Positions 36,762 through 46,740 of a stretch of DNA of 64,000 bases are shown in pieces. The stretch's first letter is position 1. Each line of letters opens with the position of its first letter. The DNA is from Polytrichum commune (lineage: Eukaryota > Streptophyta > Polytrichopsida > Polytrichales > Polytrichaceae): assembly GCA_950295325.1 (NCBI GenBank), contig OX485807.1, forward strand, positions 48,700,440 through 48,764,439, in the 5' to 3' direction. Both the position numbers and the translations under genes were made by a program. The notes under the pieces are model-generated. The model was not told where the DNA came from and made no database searches. It worked only from the letters and a program-made list of their open reading frames with translations.

Positions 36762-39700
36762 CGCAAAGACTTTAATATTTCTCTTAAAAAACTCCTTCCA
36801 AAACTTCCACTCATCTTTGGTTATTTTCTCATATATCTTGATGATACGGGGTGTCTCATCATCACTCAAATCCATATCTCTACATACATCTTTGACCACA
36901 TAATGCTTAGCAGGTTGATCGGACTCGAACATTGAGGATTCCCATTTTTCGGCCAAATCATCTTTAGTTGGTACTTTAAGTGTGGTTTCCTCTCGTACAT
37001 TATATACTGGTTTCGACTCTCGAAGTTCGTCAACTAGTGATGCATAGGTGGAGATCATATTAACCGGCATGGTGTTTTGCCATGCCAAAATGGCATCATC
37101 AGAATCTCCATCACCAAGCGCACAGAAATACTCCCCCATTCCCACGGGAGTGTATTTATATGGCTTATCATTCACACGGTGTATGGACTCACTTGCAGTG
37201 GTTTCTTTCTCAGTTTCATAACTCTCATCAGTCGTAAACTCAGTCTCGTCATCTTGAGTCTCGCCATGATATTGGGTAGGAAACAAAGGTAGAATTATCT
37301 TCTTTAGACCCTTTCCTATTGTAAGTGTACCCTTCCCCCAATCTTCTTTGGCATGGGCATCTAGCAACCATGTTCGTCCAAGAAGGCCTGGATAGGATGG
37401 TACACCATCCATAGTCTTAAAAACAACATAATCCACCTTATACTCTATGTTAGCAATGAGGGTGGAGATTTGCTCTAAGACTCCCAATGGCTTAACTCGA
37501 CTGCTATCTGCCATTTTTAGAATGATGGTAGTAGATACTACATTGGATATTCCCAATTCATTCATGGTGTCAACATTCATCAAATTGACACTTGATCCAG
37601 TGTCAATTTGGAATCCCGGTATAAGAGCACCTCCTATAATGACATCAACTGTAGGAGCCCCCGGATCTCGACTCAAGGTAATATCATGTACTGCGGCGGG
37701 TCTCGACCTTCTACGTATCATGGATGAACTCAAGGAACTACGACATTGTGGTGCTACTGCCAACAATTGTTTCATCGTGATTGTGGGTTGTATTTTATCC
37801 AGATCTTCCATGATATCATAAGGTTTAAGATCCTTAGACAACATCATCGTCCGTGATGATCGGGCCGATGATGGCTTAATCTTAGGTCTTTGGTTTTTTA
37901 TGGGTATCTTTGGGTAAGGATAAAAGTTATCTGTCGGTGACATAGGTAAACGGATTGAACTTGGGGGGTTAACCACAACAGTAGGTAATGGAACTCTTGC
38001 ATTGTCAGGAGTTACGACAGGTGATAAATTTGTCAATGGTAAATTAGGTTCCACTGTTGGTTTATCCTTTGGGTCTCTCATCAAAGGAACTTGTGAATAT
38101 TCCGAAAAACTAGTTCCATCATCACTATGTTGTTTATTAAACCTCTCAGTACTAGATCCTTCTCGTTGTATGGCGGGTTTCTTGTGGGATCTAGTAGTGA
38201 CAGCGTTGACGTGTTCTTCCATTCGCTCAATTTTTGACAACTGTACCCTATGCACATTACGATCTTGCCCCTCATCTTCTCGTATAGTCACATGTTTACT
38301 CTTTTTCCAATCTCTCTCAGAAGGTGGGCCTTCCTTCTTCTGTTGGGTACACTCAACTGTAGGATGTCCTGCTTCTTTACAGTTTCCACATAATGGGATA
38401 TACTGTTGAACTTTTCTAGGGTTGGGGCAATCTCCTGCATAATGACCTATCTCTCCACATCGGAAACATACTACAAACTGGTTGGGCATTGGTGTCTTAT
38501 AATTTTGGGTTCGGGGGTTATATGGAGGACCCCTCCAATTGGGTGGTTGGTTAACTTCACCCCAACTTGGTTGATTCCCAAAATTTAGAGGCACCGGCCT
38601 ACAGTTGAAATTCCTTTTGGGATTGTAACTTGCATTAGGCCCACTATCCATGCGCTCTTGTTGCCAAGGTCGTGACTGGTTAGTTTCTACCTGGTGAACA
38701 GCTCGACTCTTAGACAAATTCCAACACTCATTTACCGAATGGTTCCCTCCGCAAAAGGTGCATTTAACTCTCAGCCCTTTTGGTGTGGGGCACTCGTTGG
38801 ATAAATGACCATGTCCCTTACAATTATTACACCAAATATTAGTCCTTTCCTCAGTCGGTTGTGGTCGTTTATTAGCTCCTCTAGTTATTTTGACTTCCAA
38901 GTCTGCTAATTTCTTAGTAATGTCCATAAGGGCTAATTCTTGTGGAGTAGATTGAACAACTGGTGGAGGCTTTTGTATGACCTTAGGTGGTGCAAACAAA
39001 TCTGCATTCAGGTGTTTGAATTGTGTGGCGTCAACCATGGGTTTAGCGCCCGGATATGTCAGTGATTGTCCTGGTAAAACTGGATAATAGGCTTGGTCCC
39101 TCCTAGGTTGCTCATAAAGGTCGTAATTGTAGGTATCGAAAGTATATCGATCCTCAACACGAGACTCCTCCCAAGCCTTTGCCAATGCAAACGCATCCTC
39201 TCTGGTGGCTGGGGTGCGTTCTCTCACATAAAGTTTCAACTCAAAGGGGTATAGTCCTCCTATAAAGATATTCCTCAAGAAATTATCTGGGATCTGATGA
39301 GCTCCCATTCTCAGTAGGATGTCACTCATTCTCCCCCAATAATTATCAACAGTTTCATTTGTACCCATACGAATGGTTCTCAATCTTTCCATTAGACTGT
39401 TCTCAAACCCTAAAGGTCTAAAGTATACAAGAAATGCATCTTTAAGGGCATCCCAGTCGGCAAATGGTGTCTGACGGGAAAACCATAAGAACGCATTTTC
39501 TTGTAGGGTGGCGGCAAATACTTCCATCATTTTATCCTGTGGAACACTGTTTGCGGCACACGCAATTTCAAATTTTCTGACATGGACATCAGGGTCTGTT
39601 CCTGGTCTACCCTGAAAATAGGGTAAATTCACTACACTATTGATTCTAGGAGGATTAGCCGCCATATTGGGAAGCGGTACTACAGGTTGTACTACAGGTC

Positions 39701-40142
39701 GTAAGGGAGGAGGTATTAATTGTGCTACGGGTATTAGTGGTGAATAAGGTGTGAACAATGGGTTGCCTTGTATATTGGCGTAAACCGTTGTGTCAAGTAT
39801 AGGAGATGGTGTGCGTTCATAAGCGGTAGCCCACAATGGTGGAGTGGGTGAACTGGTGTGAGGTGAATTATCAGTAAATAAAACTTTCGGTGATAAGAAT
39901 TCCCTCTCAGCACTTGTGGTAGGTTTATTTACTAGTGTCTGAAAATTCCCTCCTGAACCACTACCTGAAAACCTCCTTGCTACGTCTAAAAATGGTTGAA
40001 CCCAACTTCTTCTCTTTTCTTGTAATTGCTTCCTATACTCTCTGGCTGCTGCTCTATCTTCTCTAGCTTTAGCGTTAGCTGCATTCCTCACGGATGCAGT
40101 TTGAGAATGAGATTTTTCATGAGCGGGTTCCAGCTTGACTTC
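36759..40142 (-). CDS. gag-pro: Element A gag-protease (four zinc knuckles plus aspartic protease)
   Basis: The open part covers about 1110 residues after position 40091 plus 17 codons up to an upstream in-frame TAG (40143-40145). No ATG starts it; the first is about 143 residues in. Retrotransposon-gag capsid-like helices lie at about 150-310 (with FLWFSRQ and DAFLVYF). Four CCHC zinc knuckles follow: C421-C434, C444-C456 (shorter, CX2CX3HX4C), C542-C555 and C568-C581. The aspartic protease has IDTGSSVNLM (D830) and later GLLGRTWLLDAHA. The frame ends in TAG exactly where related elements usually have Trp before RT (FAW in the family, FA-stop here). It would form the particle and process the polyprotein. 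Confidence 0.9.
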   Translation of the reverse strand, partial: EVKLEPAHEKSHSQTASVRNAANAKAREDRAAAREYRKQLQEKRRSWVQPFLDVARRFSGSGSGGNFQTLVNKPTTSAEREFLSPKVLFTDNSPHTSSPTPPLWATAYERTPSPILDTTVYANIQGNPLFTPYSPLIPVAQLIPPPLRPVVQPVVPLPNMAANPPRINSVVNLPYFQGRPGTDPDVHVRKFEIACAANSVPQDKMMEVFAATLQENAFLWFSRQTPFADWDALKDAFLVYFRPLGFENSLMERLRTIRMGTNETVDNYWGRMSDILLRMGAHQIPDNFLRNIFIGGLYPFELKLYVRERTPATREDAFALAKAWEESRVEDRYTFDTYNYDLYEQPRRDQAYYPVLPGQSLTYPGAKPMVDATQFKHLNADLFAPPKVIQKPPPVVQSTPQELALMDITKKLADLEVKITRGANKRPQPTEERTNIWCNNCKGHGHLSNECPTPKGLRVKCTFCGGNHSVNECWNLSKSRAVHQVETNQSRPWQQERMDSGPNASYNPKRNFNCRPVPLNFGNQPSWGEVNQPPNWRGPPYNPRTQNYKTPMPNQFVVCFRCGEIGHYAGDCPNPRKVQQYIPLCGNCKEAGHPTVECTQQKKEGPPSERDWKKSKHVTIREDEGQDRNVHRVQLSKIERMEEHVNAVTTRSHKKPAIQREGSSTERFNKQHSDDGTSFSEYSQVPLMRDPKDKPTVEPNLPLTNLSPVVTPDNARVPLPTVVVNPPSSIRLPMSPTDNFYPYPKIPIKNQRPKIKPSSARSSRTMMLSKDLKPYDIMEDLDKIQPTITMKQLLAVAPQCRSSLSSSMIRRRSRPAAVHDITLSRDPGAPTVDVIIGGALIPGFQIDTGSSVNLMNVDTMNELGISNVVSTTIILKMADSSRVKPLGVLEQISTLIANIEYKVDYVVFKTMDGVPSYPGLLGRTWLLDAHAKEDWGKGTLTIGKGLKKIILPLFPTQYHGETQDDETEFTTDESYETEKETTASESIHRVNDKPYKYTPVGMGEYFCALGDGDSDDAILAWQNTMPVNMISTYASLVDELRESKPVYNVREETTLKVPTKDDLAEKWESSMFESDQPAKHYVVKDVCRDMDLSDDETPRIIKIYEKITKDEWKFWKEFFKRNIKVFA

Positions 40143-40634
40143 CTACAAGCATATTGTTCTAAAATCAACTGGGTTGAAATACAAGGGATTTCGGTCTATG
40201 AAGTCAGGTATAAAAGGTGTGGCCCTTAGGTTCGGTTTTCCAAACACAAATTTATACTCTGTGCTAGACAACTTAGTCCCTTGCCAGGTTCCGTCAACTG
40301 GTGGCACTACTTCTGATGTTATGTGCTTCAATCTTCCGTAAACAGAAAATAGGAACCTAAGGGATAAAGGTAAGACAGGGGAATTGTTGTCAACAATTAC
40401 TCGTCTGTATCCCTTCCCGTAGTTCCAAATGCGATTAGTGATATCCCGTTGTAACTCTAAAGGTAATGCTACAAACGACTCAATAAAGTCTTTGGGTAAG
40501 GCTACATCAGGAGTAATATAGATTCCGTTCCCGTGATAGCTGAAACGAAAGAACCTATATAAAGCTGAGAATAAATATCCCCCTGAATATATCTTGTGTT
40601 TGGCAGAGTCCGGGACTTGCCAACACCACTCCAT
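40143..40634 (-). CDS. Element A ORF upstream of and in frame with gag
   Basis: The first ATG after the last upstream stop is at 40634 (protein start MEWCWQVPDSAKHK). The frame runs 163 residues to TAG at 40143-40145, then continues in the same frame into gag-protease. The protein is globular, with aromatic-rich segments (ALYRFFRFSYHGNGIYI) and no recognised domain. It may be the true N-terminus of Gag, made by read-through of the TAG, or a separate accessory protein. An earlier ATG near 40665 in the same frame is followed by a TAG after five codons. Confidence 0.6.
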   Translation of the reverse strand: MEWCWQVPDSAKHKIYSGGYLFSALYRFFRFSYHGNGIYITPDVALPKDFIESFVALPLELQRDITNRIWNYGKGYRRVIVDNNSPVLPLSLRFLFSVYGRLKHITSEVVPPVDGTWQGTKLSSTEYKFVFGKPNLRATPFIPDFIDRNPLYFNPVDFRTICL

Positions 40635-40648
40635 CAATTCGTCAGGGT

Positions 40649-41110
40649 CTAACTACAACAATAGCGACATTGAGTTATGTCGATGGTTCTAGGTTTCCCA
40701 GTTGACTCCGTCAGATCCTCTCTATAATATCCTCTACGGTTCTTTCTAGTTTGGTTCCTAGACACACTACTGTCTTCTCTAAACTCTCCGGCCTTTCCTA
40801 GTTGGATTTGTCTCCACAATGTTTCAGCACCGGGGAGATTATCCTCCCTATATTGGTTTCTCTTCAATCTATCTGACACGTTATACACGTAGTTTTCTAG
40901 TCTAGTGAGCCTATCGATAAAGATGCTCAACAATTCATAAATTCGGTTGTCAAATCTTACAATGGGTTCGGACACTGGGCAAACATGGCGAGGCTTAGGA
41001 TAAAATGTAGGACTAGTGAAGGGTAAGCGACGTTGGTTGTCACTCCTAATCACTTGTGCCTTGTCCCTAGTTCTATGTCCTCTAAGTCTCCATTTGTTTT
41101 GTGTATTCAT
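40649..41110 (-). CDS. Element A 5'-most ORF (about 153 aa), unknown
   Basis: I chose the ATG at 41110 (MNTQNKWRLRGHRTRD). The frame ends at TAG 40649-40651. The protein is basic and Arg-rich (RTRDK, QTRKNRRGYYRED), with a short helical stretch near its middle (LLSIFIDRLTRLENYV). Its end overlaps the next ORF by a few codons in the minus-one frame. No family recognised; a nucleic-acid-binding role would fit the charge but is a guess. Some Tat/Ogre-type elements carry an extra ORF ahead of gag. Confidence 0.5.
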   Translation of the reverse strand: MNTQNKWRLRGHRTRDKAQVIRSDNQRRLPFTSPTFYPKPRHVCPVSEPIVRFDNRIYELLSIFIDRLTRLENYVYNVSDRLKRNQYREDNLPGAETLWRQIQLGKAGEFREDSSVSRNQTRKNRRGYYREDLTESTGKPRTIDITQCRYCCS

Positions 41111-41824
41111 TGTGATTGACACTTGTGAGCCCAAAAGGGTGCCCACATTTAGTCTTAGACCCTTGAAACGTTAGTTGATGCACTTTGAAGTAGCATGTTA
41201 CTTCACAAAAATATAAAAAGAGTGAAATGTTAGTCTTAGAAGTACCATGTTGTAAGAGGCTAGGATGTGAGTTGTTATTGTGTTTTTACCTTCGGAAGGA
41301 TTTGAGTGAATGAGGATAGGTAAGGAGAACTTGGATTGAGTAGTTAGTGAGTAGGCTAGTACAAATGGATGGAGACAACCAAAGTGACTCAAGAGGCAAG
41401 TGCATTCGAATTGGGATGAATGGAGGATCACATGGAGCGCACAAGTGGACCACCTCATCATGGCCACTTAATGGGGAAGGCCCAAGGAAGAATGCAAGGT
41501 GGAGGATAAGCAAATTCTCAAAGCACCAATCAAATCACGAGTTAAGCATCGTGGTTTGAATTAAGTGGTGAGCGACGATTTGGGAAAGTAAGGGGAGAAA
41601 GTTATGGCGGCGGAAAGCGAAGGAGGCTAAGTTTGGGTTGAAGCATCCCAAGTTTGGTAAAGTGTGGTAGGTAGAAAGCCAAGGCTAGTTAAATGTTCGA
41701 ATTAGGATCCTTGTTGATCATTTGAGGGAGGAAGGCTTAGAAGATAGGATTGGCGCCTACTAAGTAGGAGGAAATCTCAAGGGCTTATCGTGAGCCTTGA
41801 GGGTGCTCACCCCCTCAAGCTTAC

Positions 41825-41831
41825 TATATAA
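41825..41831 (+). promoter_or_regulatory. TATA-like box in the nested LTR-B-like sequence
   Basis: TATATAA lies in a block shared with the LTR-B at 25169. It points on the plus strand, against element A. Confidence 0.4.
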
Positions 41832-42369
41832 TCCCTCATTCTTCCCTCACTCATCCTCTCTTTCCTTTGTGCTCCAAGGCACCCCACGAGTTATAAGTGT
41901 GGGTGTGGGAAGCCATATTGGAGCACATGTGTGTGCTTAGTTTTTAGTTTGAGAGCCAAGGCTTGTTAACCTTGAAGAGGGCTTGACCTCTTGGTAGAAT
42001 TAGTGTTGACGTGAAGGATTTTAAAGTTAATTCATGATTCCAATTTGTGGTACTTAAAGTTCATGTTTTGAATACACGTGGTTGCAAGTTCTATGTTTAA
42101 GAGTTGAGCACTTGATGTTGTGATGAGTGCAAAAATATACTTGTGTGGATTAGTTAGTCTTAGTGAAGTTAGGAAATTCTCTCTCTCCCTCTCTTCTCTA
42201 GGAAGTTGAGCTCTTAGAGCTCGGGAAAAAATGTGGAATTAGGTAGGGGACTTAGTGGGATTAGTGGAATTAGGTAGGTGAATTAGGGGGAGGCCTTGGA
42301 GAAGCTCTCTTTTGTTCATTTTCTGGTTTTTGTGGTTGAGGGTGGAGAAACTTAGTTAGAAGTAGCCGC

Positions 42370-42640
42370 AGCTAAGGAGCTGGGTTTATGAAGGAGCTGG
42401 GTTTATTTAATTAGAAGTAAGGAGCTGGGTTTATTTAGTTAGAAGTAAGGAGCTGGGTTTGTTTAGTTAGAAAGTAAAGAGCTGGGTTTATGAAGGACCT
42501 GGGTTTGTTTAGTTAGAAGCTAAGGAGCTGGGTTCATGAAGGAGCTGGGTTTGTTTAGTTAGAAGCTAAGAAGCTGGGTTTATGAAGGAGCTGGGTTTAT
42601 GTAATTAGAAAGTAAAGAGATGGGTTCATGAAGGAGCTTA
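42370..42640 (+). repeat. GAGCTGGG tandem repeat
   Basis: Ten or so copies of AGGAGCTGGGTTTATT-type units alternate with TAGTTAGAAG spacers of varying length. The array lies inside the LTR-B-like part of the leader. Confidence 0.9.
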
Positions 42641-42918
42641 GTAGATAGCCTACCTAATTAGCTCATAGACAAGTAGTTAGTTACATTATGCTAGTTAGTG
42701 TTATGTGTGGCTTTCACAAGTAAATGTATTTGAGATTGACTATAGAGAATAGTGTTTTTTTTAACACTTGCATCCTCTCTTTAAAAATAAACCACGTGCA
42801 CAACTTAATGGAGAATGTGGAGCACTCTCGCGATGGCAAGACAAAGGAAGCAAAGACCAAAGGTGCGAGGGAGAGATTGACATAAGTCACATAAGTATTT
42901 CTTAATACTTAAAGACTT

Positions 42919-43131
42919 ATGTACGGTATGGAGACACCAAGTGAGACCTCTTATAGTAGCGATACGGAATACACAAGTGATAGTTCAAGTGGTAGTATAG
43001 AGTCAACGGCACGGACTCCATTTAGGAGAGGGATATCCTTAAGGGCTTGTGTAGCTAAAGCAGCCGGATGGACGTTAGAAGCAAACAAAGACAAAATAGC
43101 ACCCGAACATAAGGAGGTTAAAATAACATAG
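42919..43131 (+). CDS. Small ORF (70 aa), second copy of the LTR-B protein
   Basis: It starts with ATG at 42919 and ends TAG at 43129-43131. The N-terminal half is Ser/Thr/acidic (SYSSDTEYTSDSSSGS); the conserved centre is RGISLRACVAKAAGWTLE and the tail is charged. Compared with 26301-26477 the centre differs almost only at third codon positions. It lies antisense to element A, downstream of the TATA-like box at 41825, so it could be transcribed independently of the retrotransposon. Unknown function. Confidence 0.5.
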   Translation: MYGMETPSETSYSSDTEYTSDSSSGSIESTARTPFRRGISLRACVAKAAGWTLEANKDKIAPEHKEVKIT

Positions 43132-43227
43132 TTAACTTGTGCATTCTCCACATACGTATTGAAATCGTACATTGAGTTGTTAAAAGTGAAATTCCAGTTA
43201 AATCCAAGACCACTTGAAGGGTGAACA

Positions 43228-43392
43228 TTGTACTATGGACTCATCCAAGTCCAAATCCAATACCGCGGAGGAATGTGAGCCCAAACCCACTACTCGGACT
43301 ACGGACGCTTAAGGGTGGGGGTTTGGCCTCACAACACTGGTCATTTGCTAATTATTCCTTCCCAATTTAACCTTAAAAGACGACCACAGCCT
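43228..43392 (-). other. Leader of element A next to the primer binding site
   Basis: No coding potential. This is the start of the element A transcript after the primer site. Confidence 0.5.
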
Positions 43393-43410
43393 TCCCCGGC
43401 AGCGGCGCCA
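43393..43410 (-). other. Primer binding site of element A (tRNA-Asp type)
   Basis: On the element strand it reads TGGCGCCGCTGCCGGGGA, four bases after the 5' LTR end. It differs by one base from the TGGCGCCGTTGCCGGGGA primer site known from Athila/Tat-type plant elements that use tRNA-Asp. Confidence 0.85.
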
Positions 43411-43414
43411 AAAA

Positions 43415-45327
43415 TGTAGTAAGTTTTTGCTATGGCTTAAAACAACAAAACCCAGGGAACAAAGTCTCCAGGAAGACTGAGATAGTGTCTATAAGGGTTA
43501 TTGTCACATTGGATTAAGGACTTTATTAACAACTTAGGACTTTTCCTTCTTCGTTCCTCCATTATTCCACTTATTCCACTTATTCCACACTCTTATGATT
43601 CTTTTGTGCACCTCCAGTAGTGAGTGATTCCGTCCTATCATAAGGTAATTTTCTATCACTCTATGGTTGTGACTTATATCAGTCGTGAAGCTCAAAAGCT
43701 TGGCAAGTTGGCACTAACTCTTAGGCAGGACTACGCGTCCAACACACGTCTTTTGAGTAGCCTTCTTTGTCTTTATGGGTTATGACTTATGCTTGCGATC
43801 AATTCAAATTAATTCCAGTTAGTTTTATTTACAGCTATCGGCATTCCTTCAGAGACTGTAACCGTCTCCATCACTCTCCGATCCACCTGGTCGTCCATCT
43901 CATAGAGTATCTATTCCGTCAATATATAAGATATATATATATATATTTTGAACAAGCTATATCCTTTAGTTAACAAGTTGTTATTACTTAGAAGGATTTA
44001 TCTGCAACAAGTTCATCTCACCGGGTAAAGTCTTGCTTCTACCATGCGGGTGTTGTTTTCAGTCTTTTCTCTATTTCAGTCTATAAATTCTCTCAGACCT
44101 AACTGGCGATATTCTATCAGGCTTACCCAGGCGATATCCTATTGTGGGGTAATTACCCTAAGGTGAGGTCAGTCCTCATCCTCGTAATAGGCTGTAACTT
44201 CTCACATTCTCTCAGGTAGGGTCTTGCCTCCCTCAGGCTTCTACGTCTGTAATTCCTCTACTGGCTATTGCCCTTTCGTCTCTCTGTAGACTGGTGGCCT
44301 TGCCATGACCACTCTCTGGTCTTGCCTTTACCCTTCCAGCCTCAGACTATGGCTTTACTCACTCATCAGTCTCTATTCTCCATCCCAGGGTAAGTGGCTA
44401 TGCTCTCAAGATTATTGCCTCTTAATCTTCCTTTCACTCACATCTTGACTCCCTCATGCCCTCAAACCTGACTCCATAGCCAACTGCTTGGGATTTCGCA
44501 CTCTTCCTCGTACATCAAACTCTTCTTGCTTATGTGTCCTCTTTCGGCGCTCACAGCCTATTGCCTTTCCAGCGCATCTTGGTGTCTCTACCTCGGAAAG
44601 GCTATTGCCTGAGTATGCTTGCCTTTTCTAAGTATCTCATTCAATCACACGCTTCTCTCCTGTTCTTACAACTTAAGAGCACTCTTGACTATGCTTCCAG
44701 ACTACTTTGCGCTCTTAACAGCTTATATGTCTATTTCAATGCTCACGATTATCGCCATTGCACTTCATCACTCCACATACTTTCTTGACATTATCTTCAC
44801 ACTAAAAACTAACTCTCATCATTCTTACGACCATTGCTCACAACACCTCTTGACTCCAGCCAATTTGCACTGACTCACCCGACCACAAGTATCAGTAAAA
44901 CTTCATTGCACATACAACCAGATTATTGCTCATCACGTTAACACTTCACTTCTATTCAAATGCAATGTTGCCCAAAGACTGTATCACACAGTTCTTCTTT
45001 GCCTATTGCTAATACTCCTTCTCGGAGGAAACCAAGTAACACTCAGACTCAATCACTGAGCTCTGATGTCGCTAAAGCCTATTGCCAAACACTAGGAGAC
45101 TATGCCTGATTTCTAACTCTGAAAATAGCCTGCCTACTTTCTGATTCGCCTCCTCCTTGAACTGACGAAGGAGGAGAAGTCGGTTAAGGATTGTAACCGA
45201 TTCTTGACGGCAATAGCCTTCCAATGCCGCTACAGATGACGTTCGAAGTCCATTTGCCGGATGAATATCGTCACTTTTCAAAAAATGGCCCACTTCGGGC
45301 AGGCGATAGCCAAAAATTGGTCTCACA
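43415..45327 (-). repeat. 5' LTR of element A
   Basis: This is the partner of 28526-30438 at a constant offset. On the element strand transcription would start here and run towards lower coordinates. Confidence 0.97.
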
Positions 45328-45332
45328 CTCCT

Positions 45333-45815
45333 CAACAGCCATTGGGTTTTGCAACAATGTTGAACGTGTGGGACATCGCTGGATGCTTGTCAATTTCACC
45401 TTGTATATTTTGTTATCTCCAAGTTTATTGGTAGCCCTTTAACTAGCTTTAAGTGCTATTGGTGTTGTTTTGAATGGTATTACTAATAGAAACCAGATGA
45501 ATGACAATTTGAATGGTATGGAATCTTTGTTGCTCATATAGTTGGTTTCGCAATGCTATAGTATTCCGTCCACTATTTGATACTTCTATAATATACACAC
45601 ACACATACACAGATATATATATATATATCGTGCCAAAATTAGCCTATCTGTACAATTACAAATAAATACATGGTGCTAGAAAATACGTAAAAGTAGTTTT
45701 TTATTTACAAATAGGGAGGGAAAAATACTGAGAGGTGCATAAATACTCCCCCCCCCCCATTAAATTCCCCATTATCGCATGTTATTACAAAACGTAAGGG
45801 GGTGTGATCACCTTG
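45333..45815. other. Gene-free flank of element A
   Basis: It continues the sequence interrupted at 28525. It contains a CA/TA microsatellite (about 45592-45629) and a C run near 45750. No gene is supported. Confidence 0.5.
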
Positions 45816-45829
45816 AAGGTCACCATAGC

Positions 45830-46250
45830 TATACATACTAGTTGAAAGCCCATCTACTACTTTGCACTTTCAAATTCACATTTGGGAACATTTGTGAGAC
45901 CATACATGGATGAGTATGAGACAAAGCCTCTGAAAGTAGGGCGGTCTCAATCACATGTGTTTCATCCACTTGTAACGTAGCCATGCCCATTTCAGGCCTG
46001 CAACTACAAGTGTCCATCACCAGTAACAAACGGCCGATCAATTGGGCCAATTGTTTTCCTCCTCTTCAATATGGGAGGTAAGTCTATTTCCAGCCTAGGA
46101 CACATTGCTTGTAGCTTCACAATCTCATCCGTAGTCAAAGATATTTTCCCACAACTCGAAATCCTGCAGTATCTCAAACGTCTACACTGACTCAAATCGG
46201 GCACTTCTTGCAAGTTCGTAACTCCTGCTTCAAGTTTTTGGGTTTGTAGT
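45830..46250 (-). pseudogene. NLR leucine-rich-repeat tail, remnant 1
   Basis: The minus-strand frame 46004-46213 reads QEVPDLSQCRRLRYC, then CGKISLTTDEIVKL and AMCPRLEIDL. This is the L..L..C pattern of plant NLR leucine-rich repeats near the C-terminus. A conserved polar tail and downstream repeat follow. No NB-ARC or TIR/CC part is nearby, so it is a fragment. In an intact gene these repeats would form the recognition surface. Confidence 0.65.
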
Positions 46251-46740
46251 CACTTGATAGCTTGTAAGTGAGAGACATCAAAAGACGACATTTTTTATAA
46301 AAAGATTTTTTATTTTTTTTTAAAGATTTTTTTGTTCTTTGGATGGAATGACACATTTTGGAAACAAATATGTAGAGTTGGAAGTGTCCGTTATAGGCCC
46401 TCATATCGATGTAATTTGTTCCGTTTGGCACATAAACACACATGTTAATTTAAATGTTAAATTTTTATTTTAGCACGTGTCATATCAATTGTGTATTCTC
46501 TCTTGGTATTGAATGATATGAAATTTTCATCAAATGTTTTTTTAAGGTATTTTGTGTGGATGTCAAAAAGCGTTGACTTTGCCAAACAAGAAGCAACTAT
46601 CACTGTCTACCAACAAACTCACTTGACAACCTATGTGAGCATTGCACACCTTCAAAGAGCGTATGTATTGCAAGCTTGAATTGGGTTTCAAAACCTTGTA
46701 GGGCTTGTGCACTAGTAACCGAGCCTTACAATGTGCTTAA
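46190..46740. repeat. Dispersed repeat R4, copy 1
   Basis: It matches 51205-51720 in the same orientation (GTAGTCACTTGATA start, GCCCTCATA block, TTGTGTATTCTCTCTTGG block, GAGCCTTACAATGTG end). Confidence 0.8.

Larger units (their letters stand above)
41124..43227 (+). mobile_element. LTR-B-like sequence nested in the leader of element A (antisense)
   Basis: It starts TGTGAGCCCAAAA and ends GAAGGGTGAACA, matching the LTR-B at 24825-26620 over most of its length: the TTGATCATTTGAGGGAGGAA block, the TATATAA at 41825, the STARG-type small ORF and the final GAAGGGTG. The 192-bp repeat of LTR-B is missing and a GAGCTGGG array is present instead. No target duplication was found (ACACT on the left, TTGTA on the right), so it may be an old solo LTR or a captured segment that is now part of element A. 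Confidence 0.65.
28526..45327 (-). mobile_element. Element A: complete Ty3/gypsy LTR retrotransposon (non-chromovirus, Athila/Tat-like)
   Basis: This 16.8-kb element reads on the minus strand and is bounded by CTCCT target duplications (28521-28525 and 45328-45332). The two LTRs are both 1913 bp with a constant offset of 14889 bp and no difference in the stretches I compared, so the insertion is young. The order is 5' LTR, primer binding site, a long leader hosting an antisense LTR-B-like sequence, two short ORFs, gag-protease, RT-RNase H-integrase, a 963-residue ORF and the 3' LTR. Lack of a chromodomain, RT before integrase, a tRNA-Asp-type primer site and an extra 3' ORF point to the Athila/Tat side of plant Metaviridae-type elements; exact lineage needs a tree. 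Two TAG codons interrupt an otherwise single gag-pol frame. Confidence 0.95.
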
